The notes under the pieces: generated by a model
The model's database searches: none
Told to the model about the DNA's origin: nothing
The model's input: only the letters and a program-made list of their open reading frames with translations
Origin: Acidobacteriaceae bacterium
Lineage (GTDB): Bacteria; Acidobacteriota; Terriglobia; Terriglobales; Acidobacteriaceae
Direction of reading: 5' to 3'
Length of the DNA: 64,000 bases
NCBI GenBank assembly: GCA_003134855.1
Contig: PLCS01000011.1
Span: forward strand, 51,939-115,938
Translations under genes and position numbers: made by a program
Shown here: positions 8,406-16,745 of the stretch, in pieces
Numbering within the stretch: position 1 is the stretch's first letter
How the letters are laid out: every line of letters begins with the position of its first letter

Positions 8406-8756
8406 GATGAGCCTACCTCCCAAAGTTTTCTCAGCCCCGACACGGGCGGAATCCAAATAATTACACGGCTCCGTCCAACGAAGAAGCCATCTGGTTGACC
8501 ATCATACCCCCAAAAACGTGCCGCTGGGAGACAAAATTATCACAGGTCCTTGAGCCGAGCCTCGCGCGATTCCGCTCCTCGCCACTCCTGTCCCGGACAG
8601 GGAAGTCGAACGCAGCTCCAAGGCCCGCCTCTTCTGCGACTTTCCCCTCTTCCGTTGCATCCAATAAGACGAAGCCGCCTACGGGGCCTTGTATCCCAGC
8701 TCGCGGAGCGGTAGAGTTAAGTTTCCGGCAAGTATTCCACATTTTTGGGAGAATTC
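8406..8756. other. intergenic region, nothing recognised
   Basis: This is the divergent space between the small membrane protein and the IscA-like gene. The frames here lack start signals and plausible composition. It must hold both promoters, but no clear -35/-10 pair stands out. Confidence 0.5.
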
Positions 8757-9128
8757 ATGGCCACAGCAACCGTTACCCCCGCACAGGAAACCGTCAAGAA
8801 GGCGCCTCTCACCCTAACCCCCCCGGCCATTGCCAAAGTTCGCGAGATCATGGCCACCCAGGATCCATTGCCCGCGGGGCTGCGCATCGGCGTAGTCGGC
8901 GGCGGCTGCTCCGGCTTCCAGTACTCCATGGCCTTCGAGAACCAGGCCGGCATGATGGACAAGGTCTTCAGCTTCGAGGACATGAAGGTCTTCGTCGATG
9001 CCACCTCGCTGATGTACCTGAACGGCTGCACCGTGGATTACGTCGAGAGCCTTGAAGCCGCCGGCTTCAAGTTCGACAACCCCCAGGTGAAGAGTACTTG
9101 CGGCTGCGGCTCGTCTTTCAGCACGTAG
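8757..9128 (+). CDS. HesB/IscA-type iron-sulfur cluster carrier
   Basis: A-type carrier that passes Fe-S clusters to apo-proteins. The three conserved cysteines are present: GGGCSGFQYSM and the C-terminal TCGCGSSF. The ATG at 8757 follows GGGAG with short spacing; a TTG at 8745 would add four residues. The N-terminal 20 residues are an Ala/Thr-rich extension longer than in E. coli IscA. No isc or suf genes are adjacent, so it is best compared with ErpA, but the exact subfamily is not decided here. Confidence 0.9.
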   Translation: MATATVTPAQETVKKAPLTLTPPAIAKVREIMATQDPLPAGLRIGVVGGGCSGFQYSMAFENQAGMMDKVFSFEDMKVFVDATSLMYLNGCTVDYVESLEAAGFKFDNPQVKSTCGCGSSFST

Positions 9129-9160
9129 CTCCGGTCGACTTTTCAGTTTGGTTCGGTTAT

Positions 9161-9201
9161 GCGGCAAGGCCCGCCCCGTTCGCGGGGGCGGGCCTTGCCG
9201 C
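9161..9201. terminator. strong hairpin, probable bidirectional terminator
   Basis: GCGGCAAGGCCCGCCCC (9161-9177) pairs perfectly over 17 bp with 9185-9201, with a 7-base loop. It lies between the convergent ends of the IscA-like gene and the pilus operon. The T-run after it is weak (GTTTGGGCTTTC), so termination may depend on the hairpin itself. Confidence 0.75.
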
Positions 9202-9220
9202 GTTTGGGCTTTCGCTGGAA

Positions 9221-10045
9221 CTATTGTGATGGCGTGAGCTGGGTGGGCTGCGGATTATTCTGCATGGGATTATTCTGCATAGGATTATTCTGCGTAGGAT
9301 TGTTCTGCATGGGATTGTTCTGCATAGGAGTTTGCTGTAGGCCAGTGCCAGGGCCGCCGCCCGGTGTCATCATTTGCTCGACGATCGGATCGTAGACAAA
9401 CTCCCACTCGTTGTAGTGGTCCTTCGTCTTGTAGACCAGGATAGATTTCTTGGGGCTGTTGGGAGAGAAGCCGATAATGCCGGCTCCGCCGAAGGTCTGC
9501 CCGTTCAGTCCGGGCTGACCGTTCTGGCCAGTGGCCAGAGTGGTGGCGCTAGGATTGTTGGGGTCTACTGGCGGCGCGTTGGGATCGACCGGCGGCGTTT
9601 GCGGGTTGAGGCCGTTTCCCGGAGGGATGTTCCCGCCGCTAGGTCCGACGCCGGCAATCGTCGAGCCGCCCAGCGGCACCCCGAAGAAGCCCATCGCCAT
9701 AGGAGCCTTGTTCTGGCCTAAGTGTATCGGCTTCCAATCCTCCTTGCCGGTCGTCGGGTCCGCATACTTCTTGCGCAGGAAGCGGATGTTGTTGGTGCCT
9801 TTGACCAGCGCATCGACGTTGGGCGGATAGGCCCCGAATTTCTTGTAGTACATCCTGATCCCGCGGATGTACTGCTTGCCGCGATGCATCGTCTCGATCT
9901 CGCGGTCGCGCTGAATCTCTTTGGAAATCCTGGGCAGGGCGACGGCCAGCGAGATCGTCAGCAGCGCCACCAGGAAGATGACCGCAACCAGCATATAGCC
10001 CTCTTCGGAGGGCTGGGGACGGCGGATTGGGGCGGAAGTCTTCAT
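9221..10045 (-). CDS. GspG-like pseudopilin with Pro/Asn-rich tail
   Basis: Type II secretion or type IV pilus minor subunit. After a short basic leader comes the prepilin-like segment EEGYMLVAVIFLVALLTISL; prepilin peptidase would cut before or near the Tyr-Met. The usual Gly-Phe is changed, and the Glu at +5 is not conserved, so it is atypical. KKFGAYPPNVDALV matches the GspG fold. The rest is a low-complexity Gly/Pro/Asn region and five tandem QNNP pentapeptides at the C-terminus (residues about 240-265). It is the last gene of the minus-strand operon, where a secretin gene would be expected instead. Confidence 0.8.
   Translation of the reverse strand: MKTSAPIRRPQPSEEGYMLVAVIFLVALLTISLAVALPRISKEIQRDREIETMHRGKQYIRGIRMYYKKFGAYPPNVDALVKGTNNIRFLRKKYADPTTGKEDWKPIHLGQNKAPMAMGFFGVPLGGSTIAGVGPSGGNIPPGNGLNPQTPPVDPNAPPVDPNNPSATTLATGQNGQPGLNGQTFGGAGIIGFSPNSPKKSILVYKTKDHYNEWEFVYDPIVEQMMTPGGGPGTGLQQTPMQNNPMQNNPTQNNPMQNNPMQNNPQPTQLTPSQ
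9252..9326. repeat. 15-bp tandem repeat inside the pseudopilin gene
   Basis: Five copies of a 15-bp unit (GGATTATTCTGCATG and close variants) encode the C-terminal M/T-QNNP pentapeptides on the minus strand. Copies differ at one or two bases. The unit length keeps the frame whatever the copy number. Confidence 0.9.
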
Positions 10046-10148
10046 GGGAAAAAACGCTTCGGATCATATTCGTGGTTCCCATCCTATTCACAAAGAGCGT
10101 GAAAAGGATGGGGCACGGTGTTCACTTTTTCACTCGTTCACTTCTTCA

Positions 10149-10790
10149 CTAATTCGTCTGCAACGGCAGCTTTTGCGTGTTGTTGTAGCCCAGGTCGGTC
10201 ACCTCGACGCTGCCCGGCAAAATGACGCCCACCTTGTAGCGGTGGTCCACAACTTCGCCGCTGCGGGCGACAAAAATGTCCTCCCCACGGACGAAAAAGG
10301 CCTGCAACGATTTGTCCTTGGCCTGGGAGTAGCCGAAGTACTTCAGATCGATCGCCGGCGGAGTGGGTTTTACGGGCGCTGCCGGGGCAGCGTTTACGCC
10401 GGGCTGGCCGGGCCGAGGGCTGGCTGCCAGTTTTTCGATGGGCGCGGGCACCGACTCGGCGGAGAAGATGTTTCTGCCCGTGCCCAGGTACTCGACCGAT
10501 TCGGTCTGCGCCAGCTTGTCGAGGTGCAGGGCGGGGTCAATGCCGGCGTTGGAGAGCTTCTGCGCCTCCTGTGCGGCGGCGGAGGAGGGGGTTGCCGCAG
10601 ACTTCTGAGCGTTGGCCGGAGCTTTGGCTGGCTGAGCAGCAGCAGGCCGGGCGGCCGGAGGCGCGGACGATGGGGCGCTGGCAAAGAAGTTATCTTTGAT
10701 CACGTAGACAGCAACGCAACCCAGGATCACGCCGAGGACGATCAGAATGCGGACCTGATTCTTGTTTTCCGTTCCCATTTGGAGGGCCAT
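10149..10790 (-). CDS. pilP: PilP/GspC-like pilus assembly protein
   Basis: 213 residues: one N-terminal membrane helix (ILIVLGVILGCVAVYVI), a long Ala/Pro-rich linker (about residues 38-75), and a C-terminal beta domain around FFVRGEDIFVARSGEVVDHR, which is the repeat-like core of PilP/GspC homology-region domains that touch the secretin. Five bases separate it from the end of pilO. The symbol is by position and domain plan; sequence similarity to classical lipoprotein PilP is weak, and no lipobox is seen. Confidence 0.75.
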   Translation of the reverse strand: MALQMGTENKNQVRILIVLGVILGCVAVYVIKDNFFASAPSSAPPAARPAAAQPAKAPANAQKSAATPSSAAAQEAQKLSNAGIDPALHLDKLAQTESVEYLGTGRNIFSAESVPAPIEKLAASPRPGQPGVNAAPAAPVKPTPPAIDLKYFGYSQAKDKSLQAFFVRGEDIFVARSGEVVDHRYKVGVILPGSVEVTDLGYNNTQKLPLQTN

Positions 10791-10792
10791 GG

Positions 10793-11449
10793 CTACTCAC
10801 CCTCCTTTCCGGGAGTGGCAGCCGATTTTGGCGCGGCGGAGGCATCACCGGGTTGCGGAGTGGGCGGCAAACCGCTGGCCGCCGCATCGGCCGGCCTCAG
10901 CCAGGTGGAGACCTGCAGCCGCAGATTCACCAGCCCGCCTTGCTGGCCGGTCAAGGTCAAGCCACGGATAACGAAGAAGGTCTGGTTGCGCTCCAGGCTG
11001 TTCACAAAGCGCATGATCTGCGGATAGCTGCCGGTGATGCTGGCGTCCATGGATATCTCTGTGAGATCGGAGCCGGGCTTGCCTTGCGTGTACTGCACCC
11101 TGGTGAGGCGCACGCCTGAACTGACCCCCAGCTCGCCGATGCGGCGGTCGATGGAGGAGTAGCTGGGCGGGATGCGCTTGTCGAGGAAGGCTTTGATCTG
11201 GGCGCGGGAGTCCGCGACGCGCTTGTCCAGGCCGCGCAGGGGGGCGGTTTGCAGGTCGAGAGCCTTCAACTCAAATTGCCTGGCTACCAGCGCGTCGCTG
11301 GAGCTGCCGTTGGTGGCTTTCCAGTCCAGGCCGAAGCGAATGGAGAGGCCGATGACCGCGACCAGCAGCACGGCAAAGGCAACGTAGTGCCAGGTGAGCG
11401 GGGAGGTCAGGCGTTCGCGCAGGAGGGAAGGGGTTTGGCTGCTGCTCAT
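10793..11449 (-). CDS. pilO: PilO-like type IV pilus inner-membrane protein
   Basis: Bitopic protein that pairs with PilN in the inner-membrane alignment complex. A single helix lies near residues 22-42 (YVAFAVLLVAVIGLSIRFGL), then a coiled coil and a ferredoxin-like C-terminal domain containing SITGSYPQIMRFVNSLERNQ, a typical PilO signature. The start at 11449 forms a 4-bp ATGA overlap with pilN and has GGAGG upstream; a longer frame to 11521 adds a Gln/Thr-rich stretch that overlaps pilN and is unlikely to be used. Confidence 0.85.
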   Translation of the reverse strand: MSSSQTPSLLRERLTSPLTWHYVAFAVLLVAVIGLSIRFGLDWKATNGSSSDALVARQFELKALDLQTAPLRGLDKRVADSRAQIKAFLDKRIPPSYSSIDRRIGELGVSSGVRLTRVQYTQGKPGSDLTEISMDASITGSYPQIMRFVNSLERNQTFFVIRGLTLTGQQGGLVNLRLQVSTWLRPADAAASGLPPTPQPGDASAAPKSAATPGKEGE

Positions 11450-12267
11450 CGCGGGCCTCCTGCATTGGGTTTGGGAGTGGGTTTGGCTGTGGGTTTGGGA
11501 TTGCCGTTGAGTCTGAACCACTCATTGCCGGTGTAGGGCGGCTGGCTGTGCTGCTGTCCATGTGCCGTGGGAAGCGGATGAATCGCGTGGTGCGGCGGCC
11601 CACTCTGGCCGGCGCGCTCTCCGGTGGCCTGCGGCTTCTCACTCTTCTTTTCCGCCTTGCCTTCCACCGGTGCCGCCGAGTTGTATTCGGCCAGCAGCTC
11701 GAAGTTGAAGCGGTTCGAGGCGCTCACCGCCTCCAACCTCTCGTTGGGTCCGCCGGTGGATTCAGAGCTTTCGCTCACGATGTGGGGCAGCAGAAAGTGC
11801 CGGGAGTGTTCCAGGTTCTGGACCAGATCGTCGGCGCGGTCGCGTGCTCCTATGACGCGCAGCTTAAGGGTGATGCGGCCGGTCTTGGGGTCGCGCGAGG
11901 GTTCCAGGCTGACCACCTGCACGCCGCCCGGCAGAACAGTTTCCAGGTCTTCCATGGCCAGCGTCCAGGAGAAGGCTTTTTCGTCGAAGAGCTGGTTGAG
12001 CGCCGCGGCCTGATTGAGCAGTTGGGCGTTGGCCGGCTGGCGCATCATGTTCTGGTAACCCTGCCGCTCCTGGTTGATGGCATCGATCTGGCTTTGGACG
12101 TGCTGTTCGGTGGCGCGCGCCTCTTCGGCCTTCTGGTGATCGGCGCGCAGGCCCAGGCCGAGGACGATGCCCAGCACGACCAGCACGGCCATAGCGATGC
12201 GCAGGCGCTTGAGGGCCGGTCCGAGATCGGAGTAGGGGCGAGTGGCGAGATTGACGGAGATGCGCAT
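11446..12267 (-). CDS. pilN: PilN-like type IV pilus inner-membrane protein
   Basis: The N-terminus MRISVNLATRPYSD is the PilN peptide that binds PilM in the cytoplasm. One helix (MAVLVVLGIVLGLGL) and a long coiled coil precede the ferredoxin-like domain, with LPGGVQVVSLEPSRDPKTG. The last 80 residues are an unusual low-complexity tail (His/Gln/Pro, then KPTAKPTPKP). The gene overlaps pilO by 4 bp. Upstream, the four-armed repeat at 12271-12540 separates it from pilM; there is no good Shine-Dalgarno sequence before the ATG, so its translation may have been coupled to pilM before the repeat arrived. Confidence 0.85.
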   Translation of the reverse strand: MRISVNLATRPYSDLGPALKRLRIAMAVLVVLGIVLGLGLRADHQKAEEARATEQHVQSQIDAINQERQGYQNMMRQPANAQLLNQAAALNQLFDEKAFSWTLAMEDLETVLPGGVQVVSLEPSRDPKTGRITLKLRVIGARDRADDLVQNLEHSRHFLLPHIVSESSESTGGPNERLEAVSASNRFNFELLAEYNSAAPVEGKAEKKSEKPQATGERAGQSGPPHHAIHPLPTAHGQQHSQPPYTGNEWFRLNGNPKPTAKPTPKPNAGGPR

Positions 12268-12270
12268 GGT

Positions 12271-12540
12271 TAGGGCCTGTTAACCCTTATAGGGCGGACA
12301 GCGTTGCGAGAAAAAATCGGGCCAGACGAGGCGGAGCCCGAAGGCTTTGGCGGTTCCAAGGACGAGGGCAACAACGAAGTATGGCCCGATTTTTTCCGCA
12401 ACCCGAGGGGACGAGGCGGATTTTCCCGATCTCTGCGTCGCTCGTCGCTTAAGTACGTCGTGTACATCTCGCTCCTCACTCCTTGAGCTCAAAAAAATCC
12501 GCTCCCGTCGCTGCCGTCCTATAAGGGTTAGCAGGCCCTA
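12271..12540. repeat. four-armed palindromic element, copy 2 (between pilM and pilN)
   Basis: A 270-bp element bounded by a 23-bp inverted repeat with one mismatch (12271-12293 and 12518-12540), starting TAGGGCCTGTTAACCC. The two inner hairpins pair AAAAAATCGGGCCAG near 12310 with TGGCCCGATTTTTT near 12382, and GGCGGATTTT near 12415 with AAAAATCCGC near 12493. It is homologous to 2052-2363, but the inner half of the terminal stem has a different sequence while still pairing. Its right end supplies the pilM stop codon TAG; excision with one TA would leave GCT TAA CC ATG, joining the pilM stop to the pilN start. Confidence 0.85.
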
Positions 12541-13482
12541 AGCCCCCGCCAGCGCGCCGACCACGCCGGCCAGGCTCATCAGGTTGCCCAGCGGCGTCGC
12601 GGCTCCGGTTTCTGGCAGCGGCGCCAGATCGGTTACGGTCATCTCCGGATCGTCGATCCAGCGGGCAAAGTCCTCCGCCGAGCTGTTGCCGCCAGCCCCG
12701 ATTCCGGCGTAGTACAACAGCCGGGGACGAACGCCGAGCTTGTCTTCATAGTAAGCCGCGGCCACGGCGATGCCGCGCTGCACCTCAGCCAGCCGCTGAG
12801 TGGGTTCTTCGGGCAGGTCGAGGGTGCGATAAAGCAGCAAGTCCTGGCCCTGGGTGACGGAGGTGGTCAGCGCCAGCGCGCTGAGGTTGGCGGCCAGCAC
12901 CGGGGCGTCTGGATCGGCGGTTCCCAGGGAATCGATGGCGCCCAGAGCCGCCAGGCTGGTGGGCAGCAAGGCGCCCGGCTCGAAGCCGGCCATGCGCACC
13001 GCAGCCTCATACTCTTGCAGGACGGGGCCGGGAATCACGGCGGCCAGCACCTTACATTCGCTTTTCGTCTCGACCAGAACCTGGTAGCTCAGTCCGGCGT
13101 GCTCCACCTCGAAGGGAACCATCTTGCGCAGCCGGAAGCGCAGCACCGGAATCGCTTCCGCTGCTTTGCCCGGCAGCGAATCGAAGTCCAGAACGAAGAC
13201 GCGGACGACGGTATCGGGCACAACCAGCGTGACGGCGCGGGTGCGCGGCGAAACCTGGCCCAGTGCCGCGCGCATCGCGTTGGCCACCAGCTCCGGCGCG
13301 CGCAGATTCTGTTCGCCGATGCCGGGAACCAGCGCGCCCTGCGGCAGCGGCTCAAAGGCGTAAACGGGCGGCTTGCCCGGCCCCGGCGAAGCGGCAGCCA
13401 GCACACCCTGCGGCGATAGCTCTACGGCCACCGGCGGCCGCGCGCCAATTTGAGAGCCGGTCTTGCTGAGAATCGAATTCAA
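12538..13482 (-). CDS. pilM: PilM-like type IV pilus ATPase-fold protein
   Basis: 314 residues, cytoplasmic, actin-like fold expected. It opens with a PVAVELSPQGVLAA segment (phosphate-1-like), contains LRFRLRKMVPFEVEHAGLSY, the hallmark of PilM proteins, and IAVAAAYYEDKLGVRPRLLY towards the end. It is shorter and more divergent than the E. coli/Thermus type. It normally binds the PilN N-terminal peptide, whose gene follows. It lies after pilB, separated by 164 bp of heptanucleotide repeats. Its stop TAG is completed by the downstream repeat element. Confidence 0.8.
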   Translation of the reverse strand: MNSILSKTGSQIGARPPVAVELSPQGVLAAASPGPGKPPVYAFEPLPQGALVPGIGEQNLRAPELVANAMRAALGQVSPRTRAVTLVVPDTVVRVFVLDFDSLPGKAAEAIPVLRFRLRKMVPFEVEHAGLSYQVLVETKSECKVLAAVIPGPVLQEYEAAVRMAGFEPGALLPTSLAALGAIDSLGTADPDAPVLAANLSALALTTSVTQGQDLLLYRTLDLPEEPTQRLAEVQRGIAVAAAYYEDKLGVRPRLLYYAGIGAGGNSSAEDFARWIDDPEMTVTDLAPLPETGAATPLGNLMSLAGVVGALAGA

Positions 13483-13512
13483 TTCCTTTGTTTCCTCGAT
13501 TTCTTGGCAGCG

Positions 13513-13644
13513 AGCTTTCAGCTATCAGCTTTCAGCCGTCAGCTCTGCATTCCTCGTTCGTAAATCTTCCATTGCTGCAAAACGCCTGAATCTCGCAAAT
13601 CACTGCGATAACTGAAAGCTGAGAGCTGATAGCTGAAAGCTTGC
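13513..13644. repeat. head-to-head heptanucleotide arrays forming a hairpin
   Basis: Left arm, 13513-13547: AGCTTTC, AGCTATC, AGCTTTC, AGCCGTC, AGCTCTG. Right arm, 13610-13644: AACTGAA, AGCTGAG, AGCTGAT, AGCTGAA, AGCTTGC. The arms are reverse complements and both keep a 7-bp register. They fill the gap between pilB and pilM and could make a long hairpin in the operon transcript. Confidence 0.8.
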
Positions 13645-13646
13645 CT

Positions 13647-15299
13647 CTATCTCGACGCCTCGATGAACGTAACCTTGTTGATCTCCTTGAGTGTGGTGAT
13701 ACCGCGGCGGACACGATCCAGCGCCGACTCGCGCAGAAAGGTCATGCCCTCCTTCTGCGCCAGCTTGCGCACCTCGGAGGTGGGTTTCTTGGCCAAAATG
13801 ATTTCCCGGATGGGGTCGGTCAAGTCCAGCAGCTCATGAATCGCCGTGCGCCCGCGATAGCCGGTACCGCCGCACTCCATGCAGCCCAGGCCCTCGCGGA
13901 ATTCAAAGCCGCGCCACTCGGCTGGATTCATGCCGCTGGCCACGAGCTCGGCGTCGCTGTGCTGAACGGGGCGGGCGCAGTACTCGCAGATGGTGCGCAC
14001 CAGCCGCTGCGCCAGAATGCAGTTCAGCGCGGAGACGAAGTTATAGGCCTCCACGCCCATGTTGATAAACCGGCCCAGCACGTCCACCACGTTGTTGGCG
14101 TGGACGGTGGTGAAGACCAGATGCCCGGTCAGCGCCGAGTTGATCGCGATCTGCGCCGTCTCGTTGTCGCGGATTTCGCCCACCAGAATCTTGTCCGGGT
14201 CGTGGCGCAGGATCGACCGCAGCCCGCGCGCAAAAGTCAGCCCCTTTTTCTCGTTCACCGGAATCTGCGTAATGCCGCGAATCTGGTACTCGACCGGGTC
14301 CTCGATAGTGATGATCTTGTCTTCGTCGCTCTTGATCTCGTTGAGCGCGGCGTAGAGCGTCGTCGTCTTGCCCGATCCCGTCGGTCCGGTCACCAGAACC
14401 ATGCCGTACGGCTCGCGAATGTATGCGCGGAAACGCCGCAAATCCTCGTCGGCAAAGCCCACCACGTCCAGTGTGAGATTCTTGAACTTCTCGCTCATCG
14501 ACTCTTTGTCCAGCACGCGCAAGACGGCATTCTCGCCGTGAATCGTCGGCATGATGGAGACGCGGAAGTCGATCAGGCGCGTCTTGTAGCGCACCCGGAA
14601 GCGGCCGTCCTGCGGCACGCGGCGTTCGGCGATGTCCAGCTCGCTCATGATCTTGATGCGCGAGAGAATTGTAGAGTGATGCTCGCGGGCGATGGGCGCC
14701 ATCGCCTCTTGCAGCACGCCGTCGATGCGGTACTTCACATGCACTGAATCGTCGTAGGTCTCGATGTGAATGTCCGAGGCTCTCCGCTCCAGAGCGGTGA
14801 AGATGGTCGTGTCCACCAGGCGAATGATGGGGCTGATGTCCTCTTCGCTGGTCAGCTTCTCGATGGAGATATTCTCGTCGGAGTTTTCGTCGCCGGTGAG
14901 CACGTCGAAGGTCAGCCCTTCGCTGGCCTCGTCCAGCACGCGCTGCGATTGCTCGGTCTTCTTCAGCAGGTCGGTAATCTGCGAGAGCGTCGCCACGCGC
15001 GGAATGATGCGATGCGCGAGCAGCCCGGCAATCTCATCGAGGATCATCAGCCGCGAAGGGTCCGAGACCGCAATCACCAGCGCGTCAGACTGTTGTTCTA
15101 TCGGCACGAAGTTGTAGCGAAACATCAGCTCGACGGGCACGGTGCGCAGCAGCTCGTGCTGAATCTTGAAGTTTTTCAGGTCCACGAACTCGGCGTGATA
15201 GCGCGCGGCCAGAAGTTCCGCCTGGGCGCGCTCTTCCTGAGAGCCCGGCAGCGGACCCACGGGCATCGGAATCGGTACAGAATGTGTGGCGGCAGCCAT
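13647..15299 (-). CDS. pilB: type IV pilus/type II secretion assembly ATPase (PilB/GspE)
   Basis: 550-residue hexameric motor for pilin polymerisation. It has an N-terminal MshEN-like domain (around residues 20-130), Walker A GPTGSGKTTTLY, the Asp box, Walker B GEIRDNETAQIA, and the His box LTGHLVFTTVHANN. A tetracysteine zinc site is formed by CEYC and CMECGGTGYRGR. These features fit both PilB and GspE; the PilMNO neighbours favour PilB. It starts four bases after the pilC stop, so the two are one transcription unit. Confidence 0.93.
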   Translation of the reverse strand: MAAATHSVPIPMPVGPLPGSQEERAQAELLAARYHAEFVDLKNFKIQHELLRTVPVELMFRYNFVPIEQQSDALVIAVSDPSRLMILDEIAGLLAHRIIPRVATLSQITDLLKKTEQSQRVLDEASEGLTFDVLTGDENSDENISIEKLTSEEDISPIIRLVDTTIFTALERRASDIHIETYDDSVHVKYRIDGVLQEAMAPIAREHHSTILSRIKIMSELDIAERRVPQDGRFRVRYKTRLIDFRVSIMPTIHGENAVLRVLDKESMSEKFKNLTLDVVGFADEDLRRFRAYIREPYGMVLVTGPTGSGKTTTLYAALNEIKSDEDKIITIEDPVEYQIRGITQIPVNEKKGLTFARGLRSILRHDPDKILVGEIRDNETAQIAINSALTGHLVFTTVHANNVVDVLGRFINMGVEAYNFVSALNCILAQRLVRTICEYCARPVQHSDAELVASGMNPAEWRGFEFREGLGCMECGGTGYRGRTAIHELLDLTDPIREIILAKKPTSEVRKLAQKEGMTFLRESALDRVRRGITTLKEINKVTFIEASR

Positions 15300-15302
15300 G
15301 AT

Positions 15303-16502
15303 TTACTGACCTCCCGGCGTCTGTCCCAGCGAGAAGATGGGCAGGTAAAGCGAGATGAGAATGAAGACGACCACAACGCCCATCACGATGAGGATCGCGG
15401 GCTCAATCAGCGCCAGAGAAGCAGCGAGGGCCGTCGCCACGTCCTCCTCAAAAAACTCCGAGACGGAGTTGAGCATCTGCGGCAGCGCGCCGGTCTGCTC
15501 GCCCACCGAGATCATCTCGGCGGCCAGATCGGGAAAGATCTTGGTCTGGATCAGTGCATCGGCCAGGCTCTTGCCTTCGCGCACCGTGGTGATGGAGTTC
15601 ATCACCGCCCGCGAGACGCGCCGCGAACTGATCGAGCGGGCCGCGGTTTCCAGCGACGGCACCAGCGGCAATCCGCCGGTCAGCAGCGTCGAGAGCGTGC
15701 GCGCAAAGAGCGCCACCTGGTACTTGAGCCAGATCTTGCCGAAGACGGGCAGCCCAATGCGGACGCCGTCGATGACGTCGCGCCCCTTCTCTGTAATGGA
15801 AAAGCGGTAGGCGCCGAAGGCCGTCCCAACCATGACGAGCAGAATCCAAACAATATAGTGGCGCAGGAATTTGCCGAAGGCCAGCAGGTCCATCGTCATC
15901 GCCGGCAGCTTCGAGCCCATCTGGTCGTAGAGCTCGGCAAACTGCGGAATCACAAAGACGAACATGAAGAAGATCAGCCCGGTAACCAGCGTCAGCAGCA
16001 CGCCGGGATAGATCAAGGATGCGATCAGCTTCTTGCGGAAGGTGAGCGAGATGCGCTGGAAGCTGACGTAGCGCTCCAGCACCTCCTGCAAGTTGCCGGA
16101 GCGCTCGCCGGCCAGCAGCGTGGTGGTGTACATGATGGGAAAGCCGCTCTGCGCCTCGAAGGCCGACGAAAGCGAGTCGCCGGTCTTCACCCTGGCGGCC
16201 ACATCTTCCAACTGCGCGGCAAAATGCGCGTTCTTCTGGTTCTTGGCCAGCATCAGAATCGAGCCGAGAATCGGCAGCCCGGCGCGAATCAGCGTCAGAA
16301 ACTGCGAGTTGAAGATCAGAAAGGGTTCCAGCTTGACCTTGCCCCGCTTGAGGCCGCCAAAACCGGAGCGGGCGCGGACGCTGAAGACGTGGTAGCCGGC
16401 GTGGGCAAAGCGGGCGCGCAGCTCCTCGGCGGTCGCCGCCGACTGCACCTGCTCCTGCACGCGGCCGCGCTCGTCGGCCAATTTGATGATGAACTCCGCC
16501 AT
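15303..16502 (-). CDS. pilC: type IV pilus/type II secretion inner-membrane platform protein (PilC/GspF)
   Basis: 399 residues with two GspF domains and three membrane helices (for example TLVTGLIFFMFVFVIPQF). Family motifs are GERSGNLQEVLERY in the first half and SVGEQTGALPQMLNSVSEFF in the second. It is the platform on which the PilB motor acts. It is the first gene of the pilus operon (read right to left), so the promoter should lie in 16503-16745, where no clear box is evident. Confidence 0.93.
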   Translation of the reverse strand: MAEFIIKLADERGRVQEQVQSAATAEELRARFAHAGYHVFSVRARSGFGGLKRGKVKLEPFLIFNSQFLTLIRAGLPILGSILMLAKNQKNAHFAAQLEDVAARVKTGDSLSSAFEAQSGFPIMYTTTLLAGERSGNLQEVLERYVSFQRISLTFRKKLIASLIYPGVLLTLVTGLIFFMFVFVIPQFAELYDQMGSKLPAMTMDLLAFGKFLRHYIVWILLVMVGTAFGAYRFSITEKGRDVIDGVRIGLPVFGKIWLKYQVALFARTLSTLLTGGLPLVPSLETAARSISSRRVSRAVMNSITTVREGKSLADALIQTKIFPDLAAEMISVGEQTGALPQMLNSVSEFFEEDVATALAASLALIEPAILIVMGVVVVFILISLYLPIFSLGQTPGGQ

Positions 16503-16745
16503 GCCTCTGCCCGCCGGGTGAGAAGCTCCGGCTCTTCCGGGTGATTCTTCTCAGGATTCAGGTTACCAGCTTCTACCCACTCTGTTCGTAACGGATAGAC
16601 GCGAAAGGCAGAAGCAGCGCTCAAAGGCGGAAGGCCTCCCAGGTTGCGGAATACCGCTTTGCTTTGAAAGGGCAAGGCATACACGTACCGCAATCGCGAC
16701 AGGAAGTAGCCGGCTCTGGCCGCGGCGGACTTGTGGAGAGCTTCT

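Noticed and set aside
9252..9326. possible CRISPR-like array because of regular repeats
   Set aside because: The units are contiguous 15-mers without spacers and lie in a coding frame; no CRISPR array or cas gene is present in the window.
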